Shown: positions 1 through 12,060 of the stretch, in pieces | Position numbering within the stretch: position 1 is the stretch's first letter | Layout of the letters: every line of letters begins with the position of its first letter | Origin: Bacteroidota bacterium | Lineage (GTDB): Bacteria; Bacteroidota; Bacteroidia; Bacteroidales; FEN-979 | Reading direction: 5' to 3' | DNA length: 64,000 nucleotides | Assembly (NCBI GenBank): GCA_026391355.1 | Contig: JAPLDH010000047.1 | Span: 62,001-126,000, forward strand | Program-made: the position numbers and the translations under genes | The notes under the pieces: model-generated | What the model was told of the DNA's origin: nothing | The model's input: the letters and a program-made list of their open reading frames with translations, nothing else | Database searches by the model: none

Positions 1-1
1 C

Positions 2-454
2 ATTGGCATGGGAGCAGAAAAACTGAAGTCAGTGGTAACGGGTGTTGAAATGTTCCGTAAGATCCTTGACAGGGGTGAAGCCGGCGACAACACAGGATTA
101 CTCCTCCGTGGAATTGATAAAGATGAGATTCGTCGTGGTATGGTGGTTGCAAAACCAGGTTCCATAACTCCCCATAAAGATATTAAGGCTGAAGTTTACA
201 TCCTTAAAACGCAGGAAGGTGGACGTCATACCCCGTTCCACAATAAGTACCGTCCCCAGTTCTATTTCCGCACCACAGACGTAACAGGCGAAATTACACT
301 TCCTGAAGGCGTTGAAATGTGTATGCCGGGGGATAATCTCTCTATCACAGTGAATCTGATCTCGGAAATCGCTATGAGCAAGGGATTACGTTTTGCTATT
401 CGTGAGGGTGGTCGTACAGTAGGTGCCGGACAGGTAACTGAGATTCTCGACTGA
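2..454 (+). CDS. tuf: Elongation factor Tu, C-terminal part (truncated by window edge)
   Basis: This is the 3' end of the gene for EF-Tu, the GTPase that delivers aminoacyl-tRNA to the ribosome. The frame is open through the left edge, so the G domain lies outside the window. The visible part covers the second half of domain II and all of domain [54 protein letters not shown] and the terminal [16 protein letters not shown]. It sits directly before tRNA-Trp, secE and nusG, the usual Bacteroidota order. The first in-frame ATG at position 8 is internal and is not the start. Identification is very secure. Confidence 0.97.
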   Translation: MGMGAEKLKSVVTGVEMFRKILDRGEAGDNTGLLLRGIDKDEIRRGMVVAKPGSITPHKDIKAEVYILKTQEGGRHTPFHNKYRPQFYFRTTDVTGEITLPEGVEMCMPGDNLSITVNLISEIAMSKGLRFAIREGGRTVGAGQVTEILD

Positions 455-520
455 TGCTGGATCGCGAAACATTAGAAAACAAAGCAGTTGTAAGTAAAAT
501 TACTTGTATTGCGGTGCAGG

Positions 521-528
521 TAATTTTG
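521..528 (+). promoter_or_regulatory. Candidate -7 element (TAATTTTG) for tRNA-Trp/secE/nusG
   Basis: TAATTTTG matches the Bacteroidota primary sigma factor -7 consensus TAnnTTTG. It lies about 34 bases before tRNA-Trp. A well-spaced TTTG-like -33 box is not evident, so read-through from tuf is also possible. Confidence 0.4.
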
Positions 529-561
529 CATTTTATCTAAAAAAATAAAGTTTAATTGCAC

Positions 562-634
562 ACGGGTGTAGCTCAACTGGTAGAGTGGCGGTCTCCAAAA
601 CCGTAGGCTGTGGGTTCGATTCCTACCACCCGTG
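562..634 (+). tRNA. trnW: tRNA-Trp (anticodon CCA)
   Basis: The 73-nt cloverleaf has acceptor arms ACGGGTG/CACCCGT, then TA and the D-stem GCTC. The anticodon loop CTCCAAA carries CCA, and the T-arm is GTGGG/CCTAC around TTCGATT. The discriminator base is G, as expected for tRNA-Trp. It sits between tuf and secE. The genome does not encode the full CCA tail (only CA follows G73). Confidence 0.96.
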
Positions 635-649
635 CAAAATATTGGATAA

Positions 650-847
650 ATGGCTAAATCAAAAGTTGCAACGTATCTGAAGGAAAGTTATGATGAATTA
701 ATGCATAAAGTTTCCTGGCCTACCTGGGGTGAATTACAAGGTAGTGCGATTGTCGTCTCCATTGCTTCCCTAATCATCGCTCTGGTGGTGTTTATGATGG
801 ATGAGGTATTTCGTACTGTACTTGAACAATTCTATAAGCTATTTTAG
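650..847 (+). CDS. secE: Preprotein translocase subunit SecE
   Basis: A 65-residue single-span SecE of the short type, part of the SecYEG channel in the inner membrane. The N-terminal amphipathic helix ends in the typical HKVSWPTWGELQGS segment. It is followed by one hydrophobic helix (about residues 33-52, SAIVVSIASLIIALVVF). The C-terminus LEQFYKLF is also usual for Bacteroidota. It lies 15 bases after tRNA-Trp and just before nusG, as in most bacteria. Confidence 0.95.
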   Translation: MAKSKVATYLKESYDELMHKVSWPTWGELQGSAIVVSIASLIIALVVFMMDEVFRTVLEQFYKLF

Positions 848-909
848 GCATCCGGGGAAATTATCTGATGTTGTTACCGGTTATAATCACTAGCATTAAG
901 TAATGCAAC

Positions 910-1452
910 ATGAGTGAAGAGGCAAAAAAGTGGTATGTGATCAGGGCGATCAGCGGGAATGAGAAGAAGGTGAAACAATACCTTGAGAGTGAGATTGCCA
1001 TCCAGAATCTGAAGGATTACATTTCGCAGGTGCTGATTCCGACCGAGAAGGTTTATATGATCAGGAACGGGAAAAAAGTAAGTAAAGAAAGAAACTATTT
1101 CCCGGGTTACGTTCTGATCGAAGCTACCCTGGTTGGAGAAATACCCCATATCATCAAGAATGTCCCGGGAGTACTGGGGTTTCTGGGTGCCAAGGGGGAA
1201 CCTCATCCGTTGCGTCCGGCAGAAGTAAAAAGGATCCTTGGTAAGTTCGACGAACTGGCCGAACAAGGGGAGGAGATGAATATTCCGTTTATTATAGGAG
1301 AAACCGTGACGGTCATCGATGGTCCTTTTAACAGCTTTAGCGGTGTGATCGAAGAGATCAACGAAGAGAAGAAAAAACTGAAGGTGATGGTTAAAATCTT
1401 TGGTCGAAAAACGCCGCTGGAACTTAGCTTTATGCAGGTGCAAAAAGAATAG
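910..1452 (+). CDS. nusG: Transcription termination/antitermination factor NusG
   Basis: A 180-residue NusG. The N-terminal NGN domain starts KKWYVIRAISGNEKKV and contains LIPTEKVYMIRNGKK and NYFPGYVLIEA, the surface that binds the RNA polymerase clamp. The C-terminal KOW domain (about residues 125-178) shows GETVTVIDGPFNSFSG followed by KLKVMVKIFGRKTPLEL. It contacts Rho or ribosomal protein S10. It is placed between secE and rplK as expected. A 189-codon reading frame on the opposite strand is only a shadow of this gene. Confidence 0.97.
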   Translation: MSEEAKKWYVIRAISGNEKKVKQYLESEIAIQNLKDYISQVLIPTEKVYMIRNGKKVSKERNYFPGYVLIEATLVGEIPHIIKNVPGVLGFLGAKGEPHPLRPAEVKRILGKFDELAEQGEEMNIPFIIGETVTVIDGPFNSFSGVIEEINEEKKKLKVMVKIFGRKTPLELSFMQVQKE

Positions 1453-1504
1453 TGAACACCGGGGAATAAAATAGAATCCTGGTAAATTTCTTAATCAAAA
1501 AAAA

Positions 1505-1948
1505 ATGGCAAAAGAAGTAAGTGGAATAATAAAATTACAGATAAAAGGAGGCGCTGCAAACCCTTCCCCGCCAATCGGCCCGGCATTGGGCGCTAAAGGT
1601 GTGAATATTATGGAGTTCTGTAAGCAGTTCAATGCCCGTACACAGGATAAAGGAGGAAAGTTAATTCCTGTAATTATTACTGTATATCGCGACAAGTCTT
1701 TTGATTTTATCATTAAAACTCCTCCTGTTGCTGTTCAACTTCTTGAAGCAACCAAATTGCTGAAAGGGTCACCGGAACCAAACCGTAATAAGATAGGTTC
1801 AGTAAGCTGGGACCAGGTGCAGAAAATTGCCGAAGAAAAGATGACAGATCTGAACGCCTTCACTGTTGAATCAGCGATGAAGATGGTAGCAGGGACAGCA
1901 CGCAGCATGGGAATAACGGTCAGTGGCACATCTCCGGATAACAATTGA
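1505..1948 (+). CDS. rplK: 50S ribosomal protein L11
   Basis: A 147-residue L11 that binds 23S rRNA in the GTPase-associated centre. It begins [20 protein letters not shown], with the [10 protein letters not shown] segment of the N-terminal domain. The C-terminal RNA-binding domain carries [18 protein letters not shown] and ends with [13 protein letters not shown]. Length matches the family. It starts the rplKAJL cluster 52 bases after nusG. Confidence 0.97.
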   Translation: MAKEVSGIIKLQIKGGAANPSPPIGPALGAKGVNIMEFCKQFNARTQDKGGKLIPVIITVYRDKSFDFIIKTPPVAVQLLEATKLLKGSPEPNRNKIGSVSWDQVQKIAEEKMTDLNAFTVESAMKMVAGTARSMGITVSGTSPDNN

Positions 1949-1993
1949 TTATTCGGGACTCTGAGCTAAGTACAAATTTTTAAAAAAAGTGAA

Positions 1994-2689
1994 ATGGCTA
2001 AGTTGACAAAAAAAAGGAAAGACGCGCTTTCAAAGTTTGATAAGAGTTCGATCTATCCCTTACCGGAAGCCGTTGGAATTGTGAAGGATACCTCGAATAC
2101 AAAATTCGATTCTTCCGTTGATATGGACATTCGCCTTGGTGTGGATCCCCGTAAAGCCAATCAAATGGTAAGGGGAACAGTTACCTTGCCACATGGTACA
2201 GGAAAAACTTTACGAGTGCTTGTCATGTGCACCCCGGATAAGGAAGAAGAAGCTAAAGAGGCCGGCGCCGACTTTGTGGGACTGGATGATTATATTGATA
2301 AGATCAAGAAGGGTTGGACCGATGTGGATGTTATTATAACCATGCCAAGCGTAATGGCCAAGGTAGGTTCTTTGGGTAAGATCCTCGGACCACGTGGACT
2401 TATGCCGAATCCTAAAACCGGAACCGTTACCATGGAAATCGGTAAAGCAGTGAAGGAAGTTAAAGCAGGGAAGATCGATTTCAAAGTGGATAAATTCGGA
2501 ATCATTCACTCATCCATCGCAAAAGCCTCGTTTGATAGGGAGAAAATTGTTGATAATGCAAAGGAATTATTGCAGACAGTGATCAAATTAAAACCGGCAT
2601 CCGCGAAAGGAACCTATATTAAAAGTATCTACGTATCGAGTACTATGGGTCCTGGAGTTCAGGTAGAACCGAAGTCCGTTACTGTTTGA
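1994..2689 (+). CDS. rplA: 50S ribosomal protein L1
   Basis: A 231-residue L1, the mobile stalk protein of the large subunit, which often also represses its own operon. Visible family marks are [29 protein letters not shown], the [19 protein letters not shown] signature near residue 130, and [12 protein letters not shown]. The start ATG sits 45 bases after rplK. I did not find an obvious copy of the rRNA L1-binding site in the leader. Confidence 0.97.
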   Translation: MAKLTKKRKDALSKFDKSSIYPLPEAVGIVKDTSNTKFDSSVDMDIRLGVDPRKANQMVRGTVTLPHGTGKTLRVLVMCTPDKEEEAKEAGADFVGLDDYIDKIKKGWTDVDVIITMPSVMAKVGSLGKILGPRGLMPNPKTGTVTMEIGKAVKEVKAGKIDFKVDKFGIIHSSIAKASFDREKIVDNAKELLQTVIKLKPASAKGTYIKSIYVSSTMGPGVQVEPKSVTV

Positions 2690-2716
2690 TTTTTTTCGAA
2701 AACCTGAGAGCTTGTT

Positions 2717-3238
2717 ATGAAAAAAGACGAAAAAACACAATTTATTGATACCCTTGCAGAAAAACTGAATCAGGTCAATAATTTTTATCTGACCGATATT
2801 TCAGACCTGAATGTGGAAACATCAACAAGGCTGAGAAGGCTTTGTTTCAAAAGAAACATTCAGCTAAGCATGGTAAAGAATTCCTTGCTGAAAAAGGCAA
2901 TGGAAAAGACCGGCAAGGATTTCGGGGAATTTTACGGGGTTATGAAAGGATCCACCTCCATTATGTTTTGTGAGGTTGCAAATGACCCTGCAAAGTTGAT
3001 CATGGAATTCCGCAGAACCAACCCAAAACCGATCCTTAAAGGGGCTTATATACAGGAAATGGTGATTCTTGGTGATGACCAGTTGAACTACCTTGTGAAT
3101 ATCAAATCGAGACTTGAACTTATCGGTGATATTATAGGTCTGCTGCAATCTCCATTGAAGAATGTTGTTTCCGGATTGAAATCCGGAGGAAACAAACTTT
3201 CCGGTCTTGTAAAAACCCTATCGGAGAAACCTGAATAG
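2717..3238 (+). CDS. rplJ: 50S ribosomal protein L10
   Basis: A 173-residue L10, the base of the L7/L12 stalk. It begins MKKDEKTQFIDTLAEKL and carries the usual FYLTDISDLNVET and LRRLCFKRNIQLSMVKNSLL segments. The C-terminal helix that binds L7/L12 dimers is at about residues 140-173 (LQSPLKNVVSGLKSGGNKL). It is 27 bases after rplA and 77 bases before rplL, a normal arrangement. Confidence 0.95.
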   Translation: MKKDEKTQFIDTLAEKLNQVNNFYLTDISDLNVETSTRLRRLCFKRNIQLSMVKNSLLKKAMEKTGKDFGEFYGVMKGSTSIMFCEVANDPAKLIMEFRRTNPKPILKGAYIQEMVILGDDQLNYLVNIKSRLELIGDIIGLLQSPLKNVVSGLKSGGNKLSGLVKTLSEKPE

Positions 3239-3315
3239 CAGATTTTTCCGGAACGAAAGAAAATAAGTTAATTTATCAGAAAAATTAGTAATAATCATAT
3301 TAAACAATTGGAAAA

Positions 3316-3693
3316 ATGGCAGATTTAAAAGCTTTTGCAGAACAGTTAGTTAATTTAACGGTAAAAGAGGTCAATGAACTAGCTAAGATATTAAAAGAGG
3401 AGCATGGTATAGAGCCTGCCGCCGCAGCTGTTGCTTTTGCAGCGCCAGGTGCCTCTCCGGCTGCCGCAGTAGCTGAAGAAAAAACAACATTTGATGTTGT
3501 TCTGAAGTCACCCGGCCAGGCTAAATTAGCTGTTGTAAAACTGGTTAAAGAACTCACAAGCTTAGGTTTAAAAGAAGCAAAAGAACTGGTTGATGCTGCA
3601 CCAAAAGCAGTTAAAGAAGGAGTAAGTAAAGACGAAGCACAAGCATTACAGAAACAATTACAGGAGGCTGGTGCAGAGGTTGAAATTAAATAG
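3316..3693 (+). CDS. rplL: 50S ribosomal protein L7/L12
   Basis: A 125-residue L7/L12. The N-terminal dimerisation domain ([19 protein letters not shown]) leads into an Ala/Pro-rich hinge (residues 36-54, [17 protein letters not shown]). The C-terminal factor-binding domain has [30 protein letters not shown] and ends AGAEVEIK. It supplies the flexible stalk copies bound by L10. Confidence 0.97.
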   Translation: MADLKAFAEQLVNLTVKEVNELAKILKEEHGIEPAAAAVAFAAPGASPAAAVAEEKTTFDVVLKSPGQAKLAVVKLVKELTSLGLKEAKELVDAAPKAVKEGVSKDEAQALQKQLQEAGAEVEIK

Positions 3694-3726
3694 GCATTTT
3701 ACTTTCTGTAATAATGATAATGGTTA

Positions 3727-3757
3727 TCGGCCTCCTGCGCAAAAGCGTGGAGGTCGG
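3727..3757 (+). promoter_or_regulatory. Strong hairpin in the rplL-rpoB spacer (candidate attenuator or processing site)
   Basis: Bases 3727-3735 pair with 3749-3757 (9 bp including two G-T pairs). After a bulged T, 3737-3740 pair with 3745-3748, closing an AAAA loop. It sits 33 bases after rplL and about 100 bases before rpoB and is not followed by a long T-run. In E. coli this spacer holds a partial terminator and an RNase III site; a similar role here is inference. Confidence 0.5.
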
Positions 3758-3861
3758 TAGCTGATTTATTATTTAACGCAGTAAAGACGCGCAATTGCGC
3801 TTCAAATAAGTAAATTTCTAACCTGTTCCGTGTCAGTTGCGGAACGTAAATATATACAACC

Positions 3862-6800
3862 TTGGCTTCAAAAAAAATCGATCGAATTAGTTTTGCATCC
3901 ACCAAGATACATTCTGAATATCCTGATTTTCTGGATATTCAGTTGAAATCCTTTAAGGATTTCTTCCAACTGGAAACAAACCCCGAGAACAGGGTCAATG
4001 AAGGCCTGTATAAAGTCTTCGCTGAGAATTTCCCGATATCGGATGCCAGGAACAATTTTGTCCTGGAATTTCTGGATTATTTCATTGATCCTCCCAGATA
4101 TTCAATTGAAGAGTGCATCGAGCGCGGCCTTACATATAGCGTTCCGCTGAAGGCAAAGTTGAAGCTCTACTGCACCGATCCGGAACACGAGGATTTTGAG
4201 ACCATTATCCAGGATGTTTACCTTGGTATGATTCCCTACATGACTCCACGCGGTACTTTCTGTATCAATGGAGCTGAAAGGGTGGTGGTATCACAGTTGC
4301 ACCGTTCACCCGGTGTGTTTTTCAGTACTAGTTTTCATGCCAATGGTGTCCAGCTTTATTCTGCCAGGATTATCCCGTTCAAAGGATCCTGGATCGAATT
4401 TACCACCGACATCAATAATGTAATGTATGCTTATATCGACAGGAAGAAAAAATTACCGGTAACAACATTACTCAGGGCAATCGGCTATGAAAGTGATAAA
4501 GATATTCTTGAAATTTTTGGTCTTGCACAGGAAGTAAAAGTCAGCAGGGCTGCCCTGAAGAGAGTGATCGGGTCAAAGCTTGCTGCACGGGTGGTCCGTT
4601 CATGGATTGAAGACTTTGTGGATGAAGATACAGCAGAAGTTGTTTCTATCGAACGTACCGAGGTGATCATTGACAGGGAAACCATCCTTGAAGATGCTCA
4701 TATCGACCAGATCCTGGATGCCGGCATCAAAGCCATCCTGTTACACAGGGAAGAATCAATGGCAGTTGATTATTCGATTATCTTTAATACGCTTCAAAAA
4801 GATACCGCGAATTCGGAGAAAGAGGCTGTCGAATACATCTATCGGCAGCTCCGCAATGCAGAACCCCCCGACGAAGAAACCGCCCGTGGAATTATCGAGA
4901 AATTATTCTTCTCCGATAAACGGTATGACCTTGGCGATGTCGGAAGATATCGTATCAACCGGAAACTGAACCTTGAAATCCCTATTGAAACCCGCGTACT
5001 TACAAGGGAAGATATCATCTCCATCATCAAGTATCTTATCGAACTGGTGAATTCCAAAGCCGATGTCGATGATATCGATCACTTGAGTAACCGCAGGGTT
5101 AGAACCGTTGGGGAACAATTATATAACCAGTTCGGAGTCGGCTTGTCCCGTATGTCGCGTACTATCCGTGAAAGGATGAACGTCAGGGATAACGAAGTAT
5201 TTACGCCGACCGATCTGATCAATGCAAAAACATTATCATCGGTAATCAACACCTTCTTTGGAACGAACCAACTTTCGCAGTTCATGGATCAGACCAACCC
5301 GTTGGCAGAACTGACCCATAAAAGAAGGATATCAGCGCTGGGTCCCGGAGGTTTGTCGAGGGAAAGGGCTGGATTTGAGGTACGTGACGTTCATTATACA
5401 CACTATGGACGCCTTTGTACCATCGAAACACCTGAAGGTCCCAATATCGGTCTGATCTCCTCCCTTTGCGTTTATGCAAAGATCGATAAGCTGGGATTCA
5501 TTGAAACGCCCTATCACCGCGTAATTGAAGGTAAGGTTATGCTGGAGGAAGACCCTGTTTACCTGACTGCAGAAGAGGAAGAAAAGAAGATCATTGCACA
5601 GGCAAGCACACCAATGAAAGCCGATGGTGAGTTTGCTCAGGATAAGGTAAAAGTAAGATACCTTGCTGATTACCCGATTATTGAAAAAAGGAAAGTCGAC
5701 CTTATCGACATTGCTCCAAACCAGATTGCATCCATTGCAGCTTCGCTGATCCCATTCCTTGAGCACGATGATGCAAACCGTGCCTTGATGGGATCCAATA
5801 TGATGCGCCAGGCTGTTCCATTATTGAACCCTGAAATTGCAATTGTGGGTACCGGTATTGAAGGCACTGTTGCACGTGACTCCCGCGTTTTGATCAATGC
5901 GGAAAAGGATGGAATCGTTGAATATGTGGATGCAACTGAAATCGTAATCCGATATGACCGGGACGAAAAAGAACGCTTGGTCAGTTTCGACGATGATATC
6001 AAAAGTTACAAACTGACGAAGTTCCAACGTACAAATCAGAATACCTGTGTTAATCTCCGCCCGATTGTCAGGAAAGGGGATTCCGTTGTTAAGGGTCAGG
6101 TATTATGTGAAGGATATGCCACGAAAGATGGTGAGCTTGCCCTCGGGCGTAACCTGATGGTAGCTTTCATGCCGTGGAAAGGATACAATTTTGAGGATGC
6201 TATTGTGATCTCTGAAAAAGTTGTGAAGGAAGATATCTTTACTTCTATTCACATTGAGGAGTTTACGCTGGAGGTTAGGGATACCAAGCGGGGTGTAGAA
6301 GAACTGACCAACGACATTCCGAATGTAAGCGCAGATGCAACCCGTGAGCTGGATGAAAATGGTCTTATCAGGATTGGCGCTGAGGTGAATGAGGGAGATA
6401 TCCTGATCGGGAAAATTACCCCGAAAGGTGAAAGTGACCCTACACCTGAAGAAAAACTCCTCAGGGCAATATTCGGGGATAAAGCAGGAGATGTAAAGGA
6501 TGCTTCCCTGAAGGCGCCTCCATCAATGAAAGGCGTTGTCATTGAGAAGAAGCTCTTCTCGAGGGTCAGAAAAGACCGTAAAGCGAAAGCAAAGGAAAAG
6601 GATGACCTCAAAAAGATGGATGACGACCACCTGAAAGATGTTGATAAACTGAAATCCAAGCTGGTTGACAAGCTCAACGTGATGGTGAATGGAAAAATCT
6701 CCCAGGGAGTTTTTAACAACTTCAAGGAAGAAGTCATTCCCAAAGGCACGAAATTCGGTAGCAAACTGTTGATGGATATCGACTATTCGGTCATCAATCC

Positions 6801-7671
6801 GAATAAATGGACAACGGATAAAGAAAAGAATGAACTGATCAAGGTATTGATCAATAACTTTATCATAAAATTTAAAGAGCTTCTTGGGGTTTATAACCGG
6901 AAGAAGTTTGTATCAGTTGTGGGAGATGATCTTCCAACAGGGATCGTTCAGATGGCGAAAGTATATATTGCCAAGAAGCGTAAATTGAAAGTAGGGGATA
7001 AAATGGCCGGACGCCATGGGAATAAGGGAATTGTAGCAAGGATCGTTCGTGAAGAAGATATGCCCTTCCTCAAGGACGGCACTCCGGTTGATATTGTATT
7101 AAACCCTCTGGGTGTGCCTTCCCGTATGAACCTGGGACAGATCTATGAAACCATCCTTGGATGGGCTGGAAAAAAGCTGGGTTTGCGATTCACATCCCCC
7201 ATTTTTGATGGAGCAACCCAGGATGAGATCAACAACTATCTCGTCCAGGCCGGTTTACCGCAGAATGGTAAAGTGTACCTGCACGACGGCCTGTCGGGCG
7301 TTCGTTTCGACCAACCAACCACTGTCGGATATATCTACCTTATGAAATTGCATCATATGGTTGATGATAAGATGCATGCACGTTCCATAGGCCCATATTC
7401 ACTGATCACACAGCAACCTTTGGGTGGTAAAGCCCAGTTTGGTGGTCAGCGTTTCGGTGAAATGGAAGTGTGGGCGCTTGAAGCTTTTGGCGCTGCCAAT
7501 GTTTTACTGGAAATACTTACCGTGAAATCGGATGATGTAGTAGGACGTGCCAAGGCTTATGAGTCAATCGTTAAGGGTGAAAACATGCCGGTTCCCGGAA
7601 TTCCTGAATCATTTAACGTTTTGATCCATGAATTGCGGGGTTTGGGACTGAATGTCACCTTTGACGCATAA
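3862..7671 (+). CDS. rpoB: DNA-directed RNA polymerase subunit beta
   Basis: A 1269-residue beta subunit, normal length for Bacteroidota. The rifampicin pocket is at about residues 465-500 ([31 protein letters not shown]), followed by [20 protein letters not shown]. Later parts include [31 protein letters not shown] and the terminal [18 protein letters not shown]. The start is a TTG codon (TTG GCT TCA AAA): no ATG is available before the conserved DRISFAS segment, and the next in-frame ATG is over 100 codons inside. It is followed by rpoC after 90 bases. Confidence 0.98.
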   Translation: MASKKIDRISFASTKIHSEYPDFLDIQLKSFKDFFQLETNPENRVNEGLYKVFAENFPISDARNNFVLEFLDYFIDPPRYSIEECIERGLTYSVPLKAKLKLYCTDPEHEDFETIIQDVYLGMIPYMTPRGTFCINGAERVVVSQLHRSPGVFFSTSFHANGVQLYSARIIPFKGSWIEFTTDINNVMYAYIDRKKKLPVTTLLRAIGYESDKDILEIFGLAQEVKVSRAALKRVIGSKLAARVVRSWIEDFVDEDTAEVVSIERTEVIIDRETILEDAHIDQILDAGIKAILLHREESMAVDYSIIFNTLQKDTANSEKEAVEYIYRQLRNAEPPDEETARGIIEKLFFSDKRYDLGDVGRYRINRKLNLEIPIETRVLTREDIISIIKYLIELVNSKADVDDIDHLSNRRVRTVGEQLYNQFGVGLSRMSRTIRERMNVRDNEVFTPTDLINAKTLSSVINTFFGTNQLSQFMDQTNPLAELTHKRRISALGPGGLSRERAGFEVRDVHYTHYGRLCTIETPEGPNIGLISSLCVYAKIDKLGFIETPYHRVIEGKVMLEEDPVYLTAEEEEKKIIAQASTPMKADGEFAQDKVKVRYLADYPIIEKRKVDLIDIAPNQIASIAASLIPFLEHDDANRALMGSNMMRQAVPLLNPEIAIVGTGIEGTVARDSRVLINAEKDGIVEYVDATEIVIRYDRDEKERLVSFDDDIKSYKLTKFQRTNQNTCVNLRPIVRKGDSVVKGQVLCEGYATKDGELALGRNLMVAFMPWKGYNFEDAIVISEKVVKEDIFTSIHIEEFTLEVRDTKRGVEELTNDIPNVSADATRELDENGLIRIGAEVNEGDILIGKITPKGESDPTPEEKLLRAIFGDKAGDVKDASLKAPPSMKGVVIEKKLFSRVRKDRKAKAKEKDDLKKMDDDHLKDVDKLKSKLVDKLNVMVNGKISQGVFNNFKEEVIPKGTKFGSKLLMDIDYSVINPNKWTTDKEKNELIKVLINNFIIKFKELLGVYNRKKFVSVVGDDLPTGIVQMAKVYIAKKRKLKVGDKMAGRHGNKGIVARIVREEDMPFLKDGTPVDIVLNPLGVPSRMNLGQIYETILGWAGKKLGLRFTSPIFDGATQDEINNYLVQAGLPQNGKVYLHDGLSGVRFDQPTTVGYIYLMKLHHMVDDKMHARSIGPYSLITQQPLGGKAQFGGQRFGEMEVWALEAFGAANVLLEILTVKSDDVVGRAKAYESIVKGENMPVPGIPESFNVLIHELRGLGLNVTFDA

Positions 7672-7761
7672 AAAAGAGTTATTCCCGGCAGGATCTAAAA
7701 ATCTGCAAGGGTAACAATATAAGCAGGATTATTTTTTCACCTCAATATATATAGTAATCAT

Positions 7762-10700
7762 ATGGCTTTTAGAAAAGACAGTACCTTAAGCAGTGGCTTT
7801 TCGAAGATCACGATAAGCCTTGCGTCACCGGAAAAAATTCTCGAAATGTCGAGCGGTGAAGTGCTGAAGCCCGAAACCATAAATTATCGTACCTATAAAC
7901 CGGAAAGAGACGGGTTATTCTGCGAGCGGATTTTTGGTCCGGTGAAAGACTGGGAATGCCATTGCGGAAAATATAAAAGAATCAGGTACAAGGGAATTGT
8001 TTGCGACAGGTGCGGCGTAGAGGTCACAGAAAAGAAAGTGAGAAGGGAAAGAACCGGCCATATCCAGCTTGTTGTTCCTGTTGCCCATATCTGGTTTTTC
8101 CGCTCATTACCGAATAAGATCGGCGCTCTGCTGGGCTTACCCACAAAGAAACTCGATTCCATTATTTATTATGAAAAATATGTAGTTATCAATCCCGGAA
8201 TTAAATTGACCGATGGAATTAACTACCTTGATTTTCTTTCTGAAGAGGAATATTTTGATATTATCGAGAAGCTTCCTACTGATAATCAATATCTTGATGA
8301 TTCTGATCCCAATAAGTTCATTGCCAGGATGGGAGCTGAAGCACTGTATGACCTTCTCGCCCGTCTCGACCTGGACAAGGAATCTTATGACCTGAGACAC
8401 AAAGCAGGGACAGAAACATCACAGCAGAGAAAAACCGAAGCGCTGAAACGACTTCAGGTTTTCGAGGCTTTTCGTGATGCCCAGAAGAGGATGGAAAACC
8501 GTCCGGAATGGATGATCGTAAAAGTGGTACCGGTTATCCCACCCGAATTGCGGCCTCTTGTACCGCTGGATGGTGGAAGATTTGCCACATCCGACCTGAA
8601 TGACCTTTATCGTAGGGTGATCATTCGTAATAACAGGCTAAAGAGACTGATCGAGATCAAAGCCCCGGATGTGATCATGAGGAATGAAAAACGCATGCTT
8701 CAGGAAGCAGTGGATTCATTACTTGATAACTCACGCAAAGCAAGCGCTGTAAAGACTGAATCAAACAGGGCGTTGAAATCACTCAGCGATAGCCTCAAAG
8801 GAAAGCAGGGCCGTTTTCGTCAGAACCTTCTTGGAAAACGTGTCGACTATTCGGGCCGTTCGGTTATCGTGGTTGGCCCTGAACTGAAACTCAACGAATG
8901 TGGTCTCCCGAAAGAAATGGCTTCCGAATTATACAAGCCATTCATCATCAGGAAGATGTTAGAAAGAGGAATTGTAAAGACCGTTAAATCAGCTAAAAAG
9001 ATAGTAGACCGGAAAGATCCGGTTGTTTGGGATATCCTTGAGAACATCCTGAAAGGTCACCCGGTTCTGCTGAACCGTGCACCTACGTTGCACCGTTTGG
9101 GGATTCAGGCCTTCCAGCCTAAACTGATCGAGGGAAAAGCAATACAACTTCACCCATTGGTATGTACTGCATTCAATGCTGACTTCGATGGTGACCAGAT
9201 GGCCGTTCATGTGCCCTTAGGAAATGCAGCAGTGCTTGAAACACAATTGCTGATGCTGGCCTCACACAATATTTTAAATCCTGCCAATGGAGCTCCCATT
9301 ACAGTTCCATCGCAAGACATGGTACTTGGTCTGTATTACATGACCAAGGCCCGTAAAAGTGAAGGAGACCTGGTTGTGAAGGGAGAAGGGATGACCTTCT
9401 ATTCACCCCAGGAAGTGATCATTGCTTATAATGAAAAGATGATCGACCTTCATGCTATGATCAATGTCAGGATCAGGGACAGGGAGAATGGGGAACCTGT
9501 CATCCGTTTGATGGAAACAACAGTAGGCAGGGTAATCTTCAACCGGGTAGTTCCTGAAGAATATGGTTATATCAACCAGCTTCTTACCAAGAAGGCCTTG
9601 CGTGATATCATTGGCGATGTGCTGAAGAAAACCGGTACTGCAAAGACTGCTAAATTTCTTGATGATATAAAGGATCTGGGGTTCCAGATGGCTTTCAGAG
9701 GAGGGTTGTCGTTCAATCTGGATGACGTAATCATTCCTGCAGTTAAGGAAGAGCTGGTAGGTGAAGCTGAACTTGAAGTAGAAGAAGTGGTGAATAATTA
9801 CAACATGGGATTTATCACCAACAATGAACGTTACAATCAGATCATTGATATCTGGACCCATACAAATTCAGCACTGACCCAACGGCTGATGACCCAGTTA
9901 GCAAAAGACAAACAGGGATTTAACCCTGTGTACATGATGCTGGATTCGGGAGCCCGTGGTTCGAAAGAACAGATCCGACAGCTTTCCGGAATGCGTGGTT
10001 TGATGGCAAAACCCCAGAAATCAGGTGCATCCGGTGGGGAAATCATTGAAAACCCAATCCTTTCCAACTTTAAGGAAGGTTTATCGGTACTTGAATACTT
10101 TATTTCCACGCATGGCGCCCGTAAAGGTCTTGCCGATACTGCTCTAAAAACTGCCGATGCCGGTTACCTGACACGTCGTTTGGTTGATGTAGCACAGGAT
10201 GTGATTATCTCAGAAGAAGACTGTGGAACACTCAGGGGGTTGACAATTTCTGCACTTAAGAAACAGGAAGAGGTGGTGGAAACACTCTATGACCGTATCC
10301 TTGGTCGTGTGGCATTACATGATGTTTATCACCCGCAGGCAGGTAAATTGATCATTGCAGCAGGAGAAGAGATAACCGAAGAAATTGCACATATCATTGA
10401 AGATTCTCCACTTGAAAGCGCTGAGATTCGTTCAGTACTGACCTGTGAATCAAAGAAAGGTGTTTGTGCAAAGTGTTACGGCAGAAACCTGGCAACTGGC
10501 AGGATGGTCGAACGAGGCGAGGCTGTCGGTGTCATAGCTGCACAATCGATCGGGGAACCCGGTACACAGTTGACACTTCGTACATTCCACGTAGGTGGTG
10601 TTGCCGGTGCACATATAGCAAGTACATCACGCATTGAAGCCAAATATGATGGTGTTCTCGAAATCGATGAACTCAGATCGGTTGATTTTACCAATGATAA

Positions 10701-12048
10701 GAAGGAAACCTTTGAAATCGTATTGGGTCGATCTGCTGAAATGAGGATTGTGGATAGAAATACCCGGATCGCTCTTAGTTCTGCCAATATTCCTTACGGA
10801 GCCAACCTCTATTTCAAGGATGGCCAGGAGATTAAAAAAGGCGCACTGATCAGCGATTGGGATCCTTATAATGCTGTCATCCTTTCGGATATCGCCGGAA
10901 AGGTCAGCTTTGACAATATTATTGAAAATGTAACCTATCGTGTTGAATCAGATGAACAAACAGGATATCACGATAAGGTGGTCATCGAAACGCGTCAAAA
11001 GGCAAAGAATCCATCCATCAATGTCCTCAACACTTCAGGTGAGGTCATGAGGACCTATGACATTCCGGTAGGAGCCCATATTATTATTGAAGACGGAGCG
11101 AAAATCAAAGCAGGGGAGATCCTGGTGAAGATTCCGCGGGCCATCGGTAAAGCCGGTGATATCACGGGCGGTTTGCCAAGGGTAACCGAACTTTTTGAAG
11201 CCAGAAACCCATCGGACCCCGCTGTAGTCTCTGAAATAGATGGTGTGGTTTCATTTGCAAAGAAATTAAAAAGAGGGAACAGGGAGGTGGTCATCACTTC
11301 CAAGACCGGAGAAGAAAAACATTACCTGATTCCAACATCCAAACAGATCCTGGCCCAGGAGAATGACTATGTGAAAGCCGGAACACCGCTTTCAGAAGGA
11401 GCCATGACACCAAGTGATATCCTTGCCATCAAGGGTCCGATGAAGGTGCAGGAGTACATTGTCAATGAGATCCAGGAAGTTTATCGTCTCCAGGGTGTTA
11501 AGATAAATGATAAACATTTCGAAACCATCGTCCGCCAGATGATGCGGAAGGTTGAAGTCGAAGACCCGGGTGATTCGAAATTCCTTGAAGGAGAACTTGT
11601 TAACAAGATCGACTTTCAGGATGAAAACGACTGGATTTACGGAAAGAAAGTAGTCACCGAACCGGGGGATACTGCTACCTTCAAACCGGGACAGATCATC
11701 AGCGCAAGGAAGCTGAGGGATGAGAATTCTATGTTGCGTCGTAAAGACAAGAAACTCGTGGAATCAAGGGATGCACAACCGGCTACTGCCCGCCAGGTTC
11801 TCCAGGGAATAACCAGGGCTTCATTGCAGACGAAGAGCTGGATATCGGCTGCATCTTTCCAGGAAACGACAAAGGTGCTCACCCAGGCCTCCATCAATGC
11901 CCGCCAGGATGATCTGATCGGATTGAAGGAAAACGTGATCGTCGGACACCTGATCCCTGCCGGAACCGGACTCAGGGAATACGAAAACCTGATCGTCGGA
12001 AGCAAAGAAGAATATGAAACATTATTGGCATCAAAAGCCGAAGAATAA
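7762..12048 (+). CDS. rpoC: DNA-directed RNA polymerase subunit beta'
   Basis: A 1428-residue beta' subunit. The N-terminal zinc ribbon shows [20 protein letters not shown] at about residues 70-90. The catalytic Mg-binding loop [12 protein letters not shown] is near residue 470. The bridge/trigger region includes [19 protein letters not shown], and the second zinc site [15 protein letters not shown] is near residue 895. The long insertion after about residue 960 is the usual Bacteroidota form. With rpoB it forms the catalytic core of RNA polymerase. Confidence 0.98.
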   Translation: MAFRKDSTLSSGFSKITISLASPEKILEMSSGEVLKPETINYRTYKPERDGLFCERIFGPVKDWECHCGKYKRIRYKGIVCDRCGVEVTEKKVRRERTGHIQLVVPVAHIWFFRSLPNKIGALLGLPTKKLDSIIYYEKYVVINPGIKLTDGINYLDFLSEEEYFDIIEKLPTDNQYLDDSDPNKFIARMGAEALYDLLARLDLDKESYDLRHKAGTETSQQRKTEALKRLQVFEAFRDAQKRMENRPEWMIVKVVPVIPPELRPLVPLDGGRFATSDLNDLYRRVIIRNNRLKRLIEIKAPDVIMRNEKRMLQEAVDSLLDNSRKASAVKTESNRALKSLSDSLKGKQGRFRQNLLGKRVDYSGRSVIVVGPELKLNECGLPKEMASELYKPFIIRKMLERGIVKTVKSAKKIVDRKDPVVWDILENILKGHPVLLNRAPTLHRLGIQAFQPKLIEGKAIQLHPLVCTAFNADFDGDQMAVHVPLGNAAVLETQLLMLASHNILNPANGAPITVPSQDMVLGLYYMTKARKSEGDLVVKGEGMTFYSPQEVIIAYNEKMIDLHAMINVRIRDRENGEPVIRLMETTVGRVIFNRVVPEEYGYINQLLTKKALRDIIGDVLKKTGTAKTAKFLDDIKDLGFQMAFRGGLSFNLDDVIIPAVKEELVGEAELEVEEVVNNYNMGFITNNERYNQIIDIWTHTNSALTQRLMTQLAKDKQGFNPVYMMLDSGARGSKEQIRQLSGMRGLMAKPQKSGASGGEIIENPILSNFKEGLSVLEYFISTHGARKGLADTALKTADAGYLTRRLVDVAQDVIISEEDCGTLRGLTISALKKQEEVVETLYDRILGRVALHDVYHPQAGKLIIAAGEEITEEIAHIIEDSPLESAEIRSVLTCESKKGVCAKCYGRNLATGRMVERGEAVGVIAAQSIGEPGTQLTLRTFHVGGVAGAHIASTSRIEAKYDGVLEIDELRSVDFTNDKKETFEIVLGRSAEMRIVDRNTRIALSSANIPYGANLYFKDGQEIKKGALISDWDPYNAVILSDIAGKVSFDNIIENVTYRVESDEQTGYHDKVVIETRQKAKNPSINVLNTSGEVMRTYDIPVGAHIIIEDGAKIKAGEILVKIPRAIGKAGDITGGLPRVTELFEARNPSDPAVVSEIDGVVSFAKKLKRGNREVVITSKTGEEKHYLIPTSKQILAQENDYVKAGTPLSEGAMTPSDILAIKGPMKVQEYIVNEIQEVYRLQGVKINDKHFETIVRQMMRKVEVEDPGDSKFLEGELVNKIDFQDENDWIYGKKVVTEPGDTATFKPGQIISARKLRDENSMLRRKDKKLVESRDAQPATARQVLQGITRASLQTKSWISAASFQETTKVLTQASINARQDDLIGLKENVIVGHLIPAGTGLREYENLIVGSKEEYETLLASKAEE

Positions 12049-12060
12049 ATATTGAAGACT

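Noticed and set aside
874-1443. 189-codon reading frame antisense to nusG
   Set aside because: It lies wholly within nusG and its translation has no family features; nusG is certain.
6249-6764. 171-codon reading frame antisense to rpoB
   Set aside because: Ser/Phe/Leu-rich composition typical of an antisense shadow of a coding strand.
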